Assembly (NCBI GenBank): GCA_903929065.1
Contig: CAIYTJ010000497.1
Coordinates: 1-5,547, forward strand
DNA from: an uncultured Bacteroidales bacterium
GTDB lineage: Bacteria > Bacteroidota > Bacteroidia > Bacteroidales > Paludibacteraceae
DNA: 5,547 bases
Direction: 5' to 3'
Made by a program: the position numbers and the translations under genes. Below the pieces are notes generated by a model. That model made no database searches. It was not told where the DNA came from and saw nothing but the letters and a program-made list of their open reading frames with translations. Positions 1 to 5,208 of the stretch are shown here, one piece after another (the stretch's first letter is position 1; each line of letters opens with the position of its first letter).

Positions 1-256
1 GGATTGCAGGGAGGAATTTATCCAAACAATGAGTAAAGCCATAAGTTTGGGAACGTATAATCATTGTGAAATTCTGGCTCCTTTCACCAATCTTTCAAAG
101 CGGGAAATTGCTTTAATCGGAAAAGAAATCGGAGTACCATTTGAAAATACATATTCGTGTTATAATGGTCAGGAAATTCATTGCGGAACCTGCGGAACTT
201 GTACGGAAAGGAAGGAAGGGTTGGCCGGTTTCGACCCTACGGTTTATTTACATTGA
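1..256 (+). CDS. queC: 7-cyano-7-deazaguanine synthase QueC, C-terminal part (5' end outside window)
   Basis: QueC makes preQ0 from 7-carboxy-7-deazaguanine, ammonia and ATP in the cytosol, a step toward queuosine in tRNA. The reading frame is open from base 2, ahead of the first ATG at 29. Its first residues, DCREEFIQTM, match the conserved 'YPDCR-x-EF' segment of the family, so the ATG at 29 is internal and the gene is only cut by the window edge. The C-terminal zinc site is complete: four cysteines spaced C-x7-C-x2-C-x2-C, encoded by bases 158-202, followed by the usual TERKEG run and a normal short tail. About 84 residues are present of a family length near 220. No clear hairpin terminator follows the stop codon. 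Identification is by recognised motifs. Confidence 0.93.
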   Translation, partial: DCREEFIQTMSKAISLGTYNHCEILAPFTNLSKREIALIGKEIGVPFENTYSCYNGQEIHCGTCGTCTERKEGLAGFDPTVYLH

Positions 257-271
257 AAATAACTCATTTAC

Positions 272-303
272 TTTCGTTTATTTAAATAAATCAACTATTT
301 TTG
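272..303 (+). promoter_or_regulatory. Bacteroidota-type promoter of the carboxyspermidine dehydrogenase gene
   Basis: A perfect -7 element TATTTTTG (TAnnTTTG) sits at 296-303. A TTTC at 272-275, one base off the -33 consensus TTTG, lies 20 bases upstream, the same spacing as in the arsR promoter of this window. Transcription would begin near 309-311, leaving a leader of about 40 bases before the ATG at 352. The spacer contains a 14-bp perfect AT palindrome (277-290). Confidence 0.7.
277..290. repeat. 14-bp perfect palindrome inside promoter spacer
   Basis: TTTATTTAAATAAA is its own reverse complement and fills most of the spacer between the -33 and -7 elements of the dehydrogenase promoter. 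That is a common place for a repressor operator, but pure A/T composition makes a chance palindrome fairly likely. No similar sequence is seen upstream of nspC. Confidence 0.4.
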
Positions 304-351
304 CAGTCAACGTATAATTATTCGAAAATTAATCAAAATCATTCAACTAAA

Positions 352-1554
352 ATGGGAAAAGTATTGATTATCGGCGCCGGAGGCGTAGGAACGGTAGTTG
401 TAAATAAAATTGCTCAAAACACCGATGTGTTTACTGAAATCGTTTTGGCAAGCCGAACTAAATCAAAATGTGATGTAATTGCAGCTGATGTAAAGAAACG
501 TTTTGGCGTGGAAGTGAAAACAGCTCAGGTTGATGCCGACAATGTGCCTGAACTGGTAAAACTTTTGAACGAACATAAACCCGAGTTGCTTATTAATGTG
601 GCACTTCCTTATCAAGATTTGACCATTATGGATGCTTGTTTGGAAGCAGGTGTGAATTACCTGGATACCGCCAATTATGAGCCGAAAGATGAAGCACATT
701 TTGAATACAGCTGGCAATGGGCGTACAAAGAACGTTTCGAAAAAGCCGGATTGACTGCTATTCTAGGTTGCGGTTTTGACCCGGGTGTAACCAGCATTTT
801 CACGGCTTATGCTGCCAAACATCATTTTGATGAAATTAATTATCTGGATATTGTGGATTGCAATGCAGGTGACCATCATAAAGCTTTTGCGACCAACTTT
901 AATCCTGAAATTAATATCCGCGAAGTCACTCAACGTGGTAAATACTGGGAAAATGGCGTCTGGGTTGAAACAGAACCGCATGAAATTCATAGGGCGCTGA
1001 ATTATCCTGAAGTAGGACCAAAAGAATCGTATGTGATTTACCACGAAGAACTTGAATCGCTGGTAAAAAACTATCCGACTATTCGCCGAGCGCGTTTCTG
1101 GATGACTTTCGGTCAGGAATATCTGACGCATTTACGGGTTATTCAGAATATTGGTATGGCTCGTATCGACGAAGTGGAATATAACGGACAAAAAATTGTT
1201 CCGATTCAGTTTTTGAAAGCGGTTTTGCCAAATCCGGGTGATTTAGGAGAAAACTACACCGGTCAAACTTCCATCGGATGCCGTATTAAAGGATTGAAAG
1301 ATGGGAAAGAAACAACTTATTATGTGTATAACAATTGTAGTCACGAAGCGGCATACAAAGAAACAGGTGCTCAGGGCGTAAGTTACACTACCGGTGTACC
1401 TGCCATGATTGGTGCTATGATGTTCTTTAAAGGCGAATGGCGCAAAGCCGGCGTTTACAATGTGGAAGAATTCAACCCAGATCCGTTTATGGAACAATTG
1501 AACATTCAGGGTTTGCCATGGGTGGAATTACATAATGTTGATTTGGAATTGTAA
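352..1554 (+). CDS. carboxyspermidine/carboxynorspermidine dehydrogenase (saccharopine dehydrogenase family)
   Basis: This enzyme condenses L-aspartate 4-semialdehyde with a diamine (putrescine or 1,3-diaminopropane) and reduces the imine with NADPH to give carboxyspermidine or carboxynorspermidine, the substrate of NspC encoded next. The protein is 400 residues, the usual family length. It opens with a Rossmann nucleotide-binding motif, GAGGVG at residues 8-13. An LGCGFDPGVTS segment follows at about 138-148, and the C-terminal catalytic region has TGVPAMIGAMM near 347-357. The start was set at the ATG at 352 because it places the dinucleotide fold at residue 4. The in-frame TTG at 301 overlaps the -7 promoter element and cannot be in the transcript. 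Choice of diamine is inference: no diaminobutyrate aminotransferase or decarboxylase (the diaminopropane route) is in view, and related Bacteroides enzymes make spermidine. A strong terminator follows directly. Confidence 0.9.
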   Translation: MGKVLIIGAGGVGTVVVNKIAQNTDVFTEIVLASRTKSKCDVIAADVKKRFGVEVKTAQVDADNVPELVKLLNEHKPELLINVALPYQDLTIMDACLEAGVNYLDTANYEPKDEAHFEYSWQWAYKERFEKAGLTAILGCGFDPGVTSIFTAYAAKHHFDEINYLDIVDCNAGDHHKAFATNFNPEINIREVTQRGKYWENGVWVETEPHEIHRALNYPEVGPKESYVIYHEELESLVKNYPTIRRARFWMTFGQEYLTHLRVIQNIGMARIDEVEYNGQKIVPIQFLKAVLPNPGDLGENYTGQTSIGCRIKGLKDGKETTYYVYNNCSHEAAYKETGAQGVSYTTGVPAMIGAMMFFKGEWRKAGVYNVEEFNPDPFMEQLNIQGLPWVELHNVDLEL

Positions 1555-1600
1555 AATCAGACATGAGATTTTAGACAAAAGAACTAAGACATTTTGATCT

Positions 1601-1640
1601 AGTGGGGGCACGACTTTTAGTCGTACTCCCACTTTCTTTT
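1601..1640 (+). terminator. strong intrinsic terminator after the dehydrogenase gene
   Basis: Arms 1601-1615 and 1619-1633 form a 15-position stem with one mismatch (C1609/A1625) and one G-T pair (G1607/T1627). The loop is three T, and TTTCTTTT follows at 1633-1640. The stem is GC-rich against an AT-rich background. It lies 46 bases after the stop codon at 1554. Confidence 0.88.
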
Positions 1641-1648
1641 AAAATCAT

Positions 1649-1656
1649 TATCTTTG
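1649..1656 (+). promoter_or_regulatory. -7 promoter element (TAnnTTTG) upstream of nspC
   Basis: TATCTTTG matches the Bacteroidota -7 consensus exactly and lies just after the terminator. The start point would be near 1662-1664, about 33 bases before the ATG at 1697. No good -33 TTTG is found 19-23 bases upstream, where the terminator's 3' arm lies instead, so the promoter may be weak or need an activator. Confidence 0.6.
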
Positions 1657-1696
1657 CAAATCAAATCATTTAATCAAAAAAATCATAGTGCAGACA

Positions 1697-2827
1697 ATGG
1701 ATTACTCAAAAATACCTTCCCCATGTTACGTCCTCGATGAACAGGCTTTTCGCAGCAATCTGGAGTTAATCAAATCGGTAAAAGATCTTGCCGGCGTGGA
1801 AATTATCCTCGCTTTTAAAGCATTTGCCATGTGGAGTGTTTTTCCCATTGTAAGGGAATATATTCCGTATTCCACTGCCAGTTCGTTGGCTGAAGCACGA
1901 TTGGCTTTCGAAGAAATGGGAAGTAAAGCGCATACCTACGGTCCGGCTTATACCGATCGGGAATTTCCTGAAATAATGCGTTGCAGCAGCCATATTACCT
2001 TCAACTCGTTGCAACAATTCAACCGTTTTTATCCGCAAACTCAGTTTGAAAACATTTCCTGTGGTTTGAGGATTAATCCTGAATTTTCGGATGTGGAAAC
2101 CGATTTATATAATCCCTGCGCTCCCGGTTCGCGACTCGGTGTGGTTGCTGATTTACTCGGTGATAAACTTCCGGAAGGAATTGAAGGACTTCATTTTCAT
2201 ACGCTTTGCGAATCGAGTTCGTTCGATTTGGAAAAAACATTGGCAGTTGTGGAAGAAAAGTTCGGAAAATATTTCCAGCAAATCAACTGGTTGAATATGG
2301 GTGGTGGCCATTTAATGACTCGCGAAGGTTATGATACCGAACATCTGATTTCATTATTGAAAAATTTTAAGGCAAAATATCCTCAACTTCAATTAATTTT
2401 AGAACCCGGAAGTGCTTTTGCATGGCGTACCGGTGTGTTGGTTTCGTCGGTGATTGATATTGTCGAAAATAAAGAAATTAAAACCGCCATGCTCGATGTT
2501 TCGTTTGCTTGCCACATGCCCGATTGTCTGGAAATGCCCTATAAACCGGCAATCGTTGGAGCAACTGATGCTGTTTCCGGAAAACCGACTTACCGCATGG
2601 GCGGAAACAGTTGTCTTTCAGGTGATTTTATGGGCGACTGGTCTTTTGAAAATGAACTTAAGATTGGCGACCGTGTTATTTTTGAAGATATGATTCATTA
2701 CACCATGGTGAAAACGACCATGTTTAACGGCGTTTCTCATCCAGGTATTGGTATTTGGACAAAAGAGAACGAATTTAAACAGATTCGTGAATTTGGTTAC
2801 GAAGATTATAAAAACAGAATGTCCTAA
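1697..2827 (+). CDS. nspC: carboxynorspermidine/carboxyspermidine decarboxylase
   Basis: NspC is a PLP enzyme of the alanine racemase-fold (fold III) group. It removes the carboxyl group from carboxyspermidine or carboxynorspermidine to give spermidine or norspermidine in the cytosol. From the ATG at 1697 the protein has 376 residues, the typical length. Visible features in order are the PLP lysine in AFKAFA (Lys41), LHFHTLCESS (His166, His168), the phosphate-binding GGGH (202-205), EPGSA (Glu236), and the conserved GNSCLSGD with the likely catalytic Cys306. The family's IPSPCYVLDE opening is at residues 6-15. An in-frame GTG at 1688 would add three residues, and the ATG is preferred. The gene follows its partner dehydrogenase but has its own -7 element. 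The stop codon is 12 bases before the yccF-like gene, suggesting shared transcription with that gene. Confidence 0.94.
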   Translation: MDYSKIPSPCYVLDEQAFRSNLELIKSVKDLAGVEIILAFKAFAMWSVFPIVREYIPYSTASSLAEARLAFEEMGSKAHTYGPAYTDREFPEIMRCSSHITFNSLQQFNRFYPQTQFENISCGLRINPEFSDVETDLYNPCAPGSRLGVVADLLGDKLPEGIEGLHFHTLCESSSFDLEKTLAVVEEKFGKYFQQINWLNMGGGHLMTREGYDTEHLISLLKNFKAKYPQLQLILEPGSAFAWRTGVLVSSVIDIVENKEIKTAMLDVSFACHMPDCLEMPYKPAIVGATDAVSGKPTYRMGGNSCLSGDFMGDWSFENELKIGDRVIFEDMIHYTMVKTTMFNGVSHPGIGIWTKENEFKQIREFGYEDYKNRMS

Positions 2828-2839
2828 TCAAAAAAATAG

Positions 2840-3208
2840 ATGAAATTCCTTGGAAATATTATTTGGCTGGTTTTTGGTGGGATTATAATATCCGTTGAAT
2901 ATTTAATTTCAAGTTTACTTTTAATGGCAACCATTATTGGTATTCCGTTCGGATTGCAAACTTTGAAGTTAGCCATTTTGGCGTTATGGCCATTTGGCAC
3001 TGAAATTCAGCTTAAACCCGGGAATCCCGGTTGTATTTCAACCTTAATGAATTTGATTTGGATTTTGATAGGTGGAATTTGGATTGCACTCACACATTTG
3101 GTTTTTGGCGTTTTATTCGCCATCACCATTATCGGAATACCATTTGCAATTCAACATTTTAAATTGGCTGGACTGGCTCTGACGCCTTTCGGAAGAGAAA
3201 TAAGATGA
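2840..3208 (+). CDS. YccF-family inner membrane protein with duplicated domain
   Basis: This is a 122-residue hydrophobic protein of the YccF (DUF307) family, whose function is unknown. It consists of two near-identical halves, about residues 5-55 and 71-121. Each has a leading N-x-IW-(L/I) segment, a hydrophobic stretch, TIIGIPF, and a closing (W/T)PFG(T/R)EI. Four membrane-spanning or re-entrant helices are likely, two per half. The linker (about 56-70) is polar with a Pro/Gly-rich PGNPG. YccF proteins usually show two such domains, so the length is normal; E. coli YccF is slightly longer. The ATG lies 12 bases after the nspC stop, so translation from the nspC transcript is likely. A functional link with polyamine synthesis is not established. 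A hairpin terminator starts 3 bases after the stop codon. Confidence 0.87.
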   Translation: MKFLGNIIWLVFGGIIISVEYLISSLLLMATIIGIPFGLQTLKLAILALWPFGTEIQLKPGNPGCISTLMNLIWILIGGIWIALTHLVFGVLFAITIIGIPFAIQHFKLAGLALTPFGREIR

Positions 3209-3210
3209 AA

Positions 3211-3235
3211 AAAAGCCACCTTTTTGGTGGCTTTT
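3211..3235. terminator. bidirectional terminator between convergent genes
   Basis: A perfect 10-bp stem pairs AAAAGCCACC (3211-3220) with GGTGGCTTTT (3226-3235) around a TTTTT loop. Read on the plus strand it ends in CTTTTCT and terminates the nspC/yccF unit. Read on the minus strand it ends in a run of T (complement of the A-run 3208-3214) and terminates the Spy-like gene, whose stop codon ends at 3243. One hairpin serves both sides. Confidence 0.88.
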
Positions 3236-3242
3236 CTATCAA

Positions 3243-3710
3243 TTAATTGGCAGGAGCTGGTGGTGGAGTCGGAGCATTTTCCGGATGATGATCTTTGTGA
3301 TTTTCACGTTTTTCTTTCATCTTTTCCATTTTCTGAGCTCTCATGTCCTGAAGTTTTTTGAATTTATCAGGTCCAATGATTTTTGTCAGTTCTTCTTCAT
3401 TGGCTTTTCTTTCGGCATCAAATTTTGCTTTCATTTCAGCTCTTACTTTTTCGCCCTTTTCCATCTGTTCTTTTCTTTTTGCATCTTGTTTTTCAAAAAG
3501 AGCCTGAACTTTTACTTTTTCTTCAGCAGTCAATCCAAGATCTTTTGCCATTTTTTCTGCCCTCATTTCAGGAGACATCATAGGTTTATCACCATGTTTC
3601 ATTTCATCTTTCTTCCAGTTATGCCCTTGATCAGGTTTCTGATCCTGCGCCATCACTGTGAAACTTAACATAAATACTGTAGCCAAAGCTAGCATTGCAT
3701 ACTTTTTCAT
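3243..3710 (-). CDS. exported Spy/CpxP-like (DUF4890-like) Lys/Glu/Met-rich protein
   Basis: A 155-residue protein starts with a cleavable signal peptide: MKKY, a hydrophobic core, and a probable cut after VMA at residue 21. The mature part is highly charged and predicted helical, with no cysteine. An LTxxQ-like motif, LGLTAEE, sits at about residues 58-64, followed by a K/E-rich amphipathic helix and a second related segment (EELTKIIGPDKFKKLQ). This is the layout of small periplasmic Spy/CpxP chaperones and of the Bacteroidota DUF4890 family. The mature N-terminus is Met/His-rich (MKHGDKPMMSPEM) and the tail is His then Pro rich (HKDHHPEN, then PTPPPAPAN), which could bind metal. It lies 112 bases downstream of the thioredoxin gene on the same strand. 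No promoter or terminator is clear in that gap, so membership of the arsR operon is open. Function is inferred from family resemblance only. Confidence 0.75.
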   Translation of the reverse strand: MKKYAMLALATVFMLSFTVMAQDQKPDQGHNWKKDEMKHGDKPMMSPEMRAEKMAKDLGLTAEEKVKVQALFEKQDAKRKEQMEKGEKVRAEMKAKFDAERKANEEELTKIIGPDKFKKLQDMRAQKMEKMKEKRENHKDHHPENAPTPPPAPAN

Positions 3711-3822
3711 ACTTCAATTTTTTAAAGTGAATAATTAATTTGTTTTATATGCATCTTTGACTTAATAAACAGATTTGAGTTTAATTGAGCTATATTAAAA
3801 TTGTATAATTTATAATTTGGAA

Positions 3823-4287
3823 TTATTTTTTTAGCAAAACTTCTTGAATTGCCTGCTTGAAAGTTTCTTTTGGCAATGCACCTTGTGCCATTTGTGGTGC
3901 ACCTTTCATTGGGCAAAACAACAAGGTTGGAATACTTCTGATTCCAAATGCACCGGCAAGTTCCTGTTCTTCCTCGGTATTTACTTTATAAATATAGATT
4001 TGCCCGTCATAATCTTTCGCCAAATCTTCCAATATTGGTGCAATCATTTTACAAGGTCCGCACCACGATGCATAAAAATCAACGATACAGGGTTTATCTC
4101 CAACGTATTTCCATTCAGTCGGATTTTTCTCATAATTGGCTACTTTTGCCAAAAATTCTGCTTTGGTTAAATGAATTGTTCCCATTTTCTTTATTTCTTT
4201 GTTTTGATTTATATTTTCTTTTTTGTTTTGCGCACAAGCACTAAATGTGCTGAAAAGGATAAAACAGCCAATGATGAATCGTCTCAT
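3823..4287 (-). CDS. TrxP-like thioredoxin, predicted periplasmic lipoprotein
   Basis: A 154-residue thioredoxin-fold protein carries an export signal. Residues 1-17 are MRR plus a hydrophobic stretch, followed by a near-consensus lipobox FSAC with Cys18 as the lipidated residue. After a polar linker (19-35), the thioredoxin domain shows the active site WCGPC (Cys76 and Cys79) and the cis-proline loop SIPT (Pro120). It strongly resembles the TrxP-type thioredoxins of Bacteroides. An extra Cys125 follows the cis-Pro strand. Its role would be to reduce or shuffle disulfides outside the cytoplasmic membrane. The start at 4287 is chosen because it gives the signal peptide. The frame stays open upstream to 4494 but there overlaps the HMA gene and encodes no recognisable protein. 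An internal ATG (Met35) could give a cytosolic form. The gene begins 25 bases after the HMA stop codon, so co-transcription with the arsR cassette is likely. Confidence 0.88.
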   Translation of the reverse strand: MRRFIIGCFILFSTFSACAQNKKENINQNKEIKKMGTIHLTKAEFLAKVANYEKNPTEWKYVGDKPCIVDFYASWCGPCKMIAPILEDLAKDYDGQIYIYKVNTEEEQELAGAFGIRSIPTLLFCPMKGAPQMAQGALPKETFKQAIQEVLLKK

Positions 4288-4312
4288 AGTATTATTATTT
4301 TTTAATGTTGTT

Positions 4313-4561
4313 TTAAAGCGCACAACCCCAAATGGAAGGTTCATCTTTCTCAATTTCATTGATTTGGGTTTTAAATCCCAATGAATCAAGTTTTTTTTCA
4401 ATTTCTTCGCGTGAGATTTCGTCCGTGTGAGAAACAACAATTTTCCCATCAATTTGATCAATTTCTGCTCCAAAAACGCCTTGCAAAGTTCCAAGACTCT
4501 TTAGCGTTTGATTAGTGCAGGTCATGCATTCCGATTTCGAAACTATGAATGTGCTGTACAT
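4313..4561 (-). CDS. HMA-domain (heavy-metal-associated) protein with CMTC motif
   Basis: This 82-residue protein has the beta-alpha-beta-beta-alpha-beta pattern of the HMA fold: YSTFIVSK, a Cys pair, a helix (TLKSLGTLQ), GVFGAEID, KIVVSHT, and a final helix EIEKKLDSLGF. The Cys pair is Cys12-Met-Thr-Cys15. Twelve residues separate Cys15 from the Gly-Val turn, as in CopZ-type chaperones, so the CxxC is in the normal place. The methionine of the usual MxCxxC is Ser10. The C-terminus adds a third cysteine in WGCAL (Cys80). Such proteins bind soft metals (Cu, Zn, Cd or Hg) and pass them to partners. Start at 4561 gives the first beta strand directly; a start at 4609 would add a basic stretch and overlap the upstream gene. 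It starts 10 bases after the DUF6132-like stop, in one operon with arsR. Confidence 0.8.
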   Translation of the reverse strand: MYSTFIVSKSECMTCTNQTLKSLGTLQGVFGAEIDQIDGKIVVSHTDEISREEIEKKLDSLGFKTQINEIEKDEPSIWGCAL

Positions 4562-4571
4562 AAATTTAAAT

Positions 4572-4778
4572 TTAATTCGTTTTTTGTTCTTCCTTTTTAA
4601 ACATATCAAACAATAAATAGCCCATTAATGCACCATAAAGTATGCTGATATAAGGATTCGATGTAATAGGGCAAGTGCCACTTGCACAACCTACAAAATA
4701 GTAATAGAAAAATCCTCCTGTTCCACCGACCAGAATTCCAATGATTTTGAGGAAATGTTTTTTTATAAACGCTTTCAT
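4572..4778 (-). CDS. small two-helix membrane protein, DUF6132-like, with CASGTCPITSNP loop
   Basis: A 68-residue protein has a basic N-terminus (MKAFIKKHFLK), a first membrane helix (about 12-29) and a second (about 44-60) ending in KKEEQK. Between them is the striking loop GCASGTCPITSNPY with Cys31 and Cys36 (C-x4-C). I recognise this as the signature of the DUF6132 family of Bacteroidota, whose function is unknown. The positive-inside rule puts both ends in the cytoplasm and the Cys loop on the outer face, where the exported thioredoxin could reach it; this placement is inference. The start at 4778 is preferred because it lies 10 bases after the arsR stop. A start at 4820 would overlap arsR by 32 bases and add polar residues. 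Spacing and strand place it in the arsR operon. Confidence 0.8.
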   Translation of the reverse strand: MKAFIKKHFLKIIGILVGGTGGFFYYYFVGCASGTCPITSNPYISILYGALMGYLLFDMFKKEEQKTN

Positions 4779-4788
4779 ATCGTAAGGG

Positions 4789-5085
4789 TTAAATGCAATT
4801 ACAAATTTTGATACAATCAATAATCTGAACTATCTGTTTGTTTTTCAGCGAATAATAACAGTTTTTTCCTTCGCGTCTGCAATTCAGAATTCCCTTTGCT
4901 CGCATATCAGTCAAATGATGCGACAGCAACGATTGTTCGCAATTAAGTTTATCTACCAATTCGCTGACATTCATTTCTTCTTTTTCGGCAAGCAGTGAAA
5001 TTACACACAAACGTGTACCTTGCGAGATTGCCCTTAGCGAATAAGCCGCTTGCTCCATTAATTCAGAATTCGTAATTTTATTCAT
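4789..5085 (-). CDS. Cys-rich ArsR/SmtB-family winged-helix repressor
   Basis: A 98-residue DNA-binding repressor of the ArsR/SmtB family. The family's opening helix (EQAAYSLRAISQGTRLCVISLL) is followed by a helix-turn-helix with recognition helix QSLLSHHLTDMRAKG (about 51-65) and a beta wing (ILNCRREGKNCYYSL). The arsenic/cadmium box ELCVCDL of ArsR and CadC is absent. Instead there are seven cysteines: 27, 49, 69, 76, and a C-terminal cluster C-x3-C-x-C at 91, 95 and 97. Cys49 lies just before the recognition helix, and sensing through it and the C-terminal cluster is possible. The ligand (metal ion or a sulfur/oxidant species) cannot be told. The likely start is the ATG at 5085; a GTG at 5088 directly before it would add one residue. 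It heads a four-gene minus-strand cassette and probably controls its own promoter. Confidence 0.88.
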   Translation of the reverse strand: MNKITNSELMEQAAYSLRAISQGTRLCVISLLAEKEEMNVSELVDKLNCEQSLLSHHLTDMRAKGILNCRREGKNCYYSLKNKQIVQIIDCIKICNCI

Positions 5086-5102
5086 CACAATAAATTTATG
5101 TG

Positions 5103-5134
5103 CAAATATATGAACATGTATTCATGTGTACAAA
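5103..5134 (-). promoter_or_regulatory. promoter of the arsR cassette (TTTG-N20-TAnnTTTG)
   Basis: On the minus strand the -33 element TTTG is at 5134-5131 and the -7 element TATATTTG at 5110-5103, with a 20-base spacer. Both match the Bacteroidota consensus exactly. Transcription would start near 5096-5098, leaving only about 10-13 bases before the ATG at 5085, so the transcript is nearly leaderless. Confidence 0.8.
5110..5127. promoter_or_regulatory. putative ArsR operator (TGAA-N6-TTCA inverted repeat)
   Basis: ATGAA (5110-5114) and TTCAT (5121-5125) form an inverted repeat with six bases between, the TGAA-N6-TTCA core found in SmtB/CzrA-type 12-2-12 operators. A second, overlapping perfect repeat is ACATG-TATT-CATGT (5114-5127). 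Both lie between the -33 and -7 elements, so a bound repressor would exclude RNA polymerase. Assignment to the ArsR protein here is inferred from position and family. Confidence 0.75.
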
Positions 5135-5208
5135 ATATTTTTAGATTATTTAAGCTAAAGATGAAGAAAAAAGAAATGAAAAATAAAATCGAATAGTTTC
5201 CAGCGAAT

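Noticed and set aside
301..351. Longer N-terminus of the dehydrogenase from TTG at 301
   Set aside because: The TTG lies in the TAnnTTTG promoter element, upstream of the expected transcript start. The added residues are polar and precede a dinucleotide fold that normally begins at the N-terminus.
463..1497. Open frames on the minus strand opposite the dehydrogenase gene (463-717, 763-1131, 1243-1497)
   Set aside because: They are antisense to a strongly recognised gene and their translations show no domain or signal.
3285..3668. Phe-rich plus-strand frame opposite the Spy-like gene
   Set aside because: Its composition is just the complement of Lys/Glu codons of the real gene. There is no promoter or motif.
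3711..3822. Possible terminator or promoter between the thioredoxin and Spy-like genes
   Set aside because: The gap is AT-rich with only weak self-complementarity. No GC stem plus T-run and no TAnnTTTG match was found on the minus strand.
4288..4494. Open frame extending the thioredoxin N-terminus by 69 residues
   Set aside because: It overlaps the HMA gene in another frame on the same strand, gives no recognisable protein, and would bury the lipoprotein signal.
4562..4609. Upstream start for the HMA protein
   Set aside because: It would overlap the preceding gene's end and add a basic low-complexity segment before the first beta strand. The ATG at 4561 fits the fold and the operon spacing.
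4779..4820. Upstream start for the small membrane protein inside arsR
   Set aside because: It requires a 32-base overlap with arsR, while the ATG at 4778 lies 10 bases after the arsR stop and begins a typical basic N-terminus.
5161..5196. Eleven-codon frame beginning ATGAAGAAA between arsR and aroB
   Set aside because: It is too short and Lys-only in character. No promoter element sits at a fitting distance, so chance is more likely.
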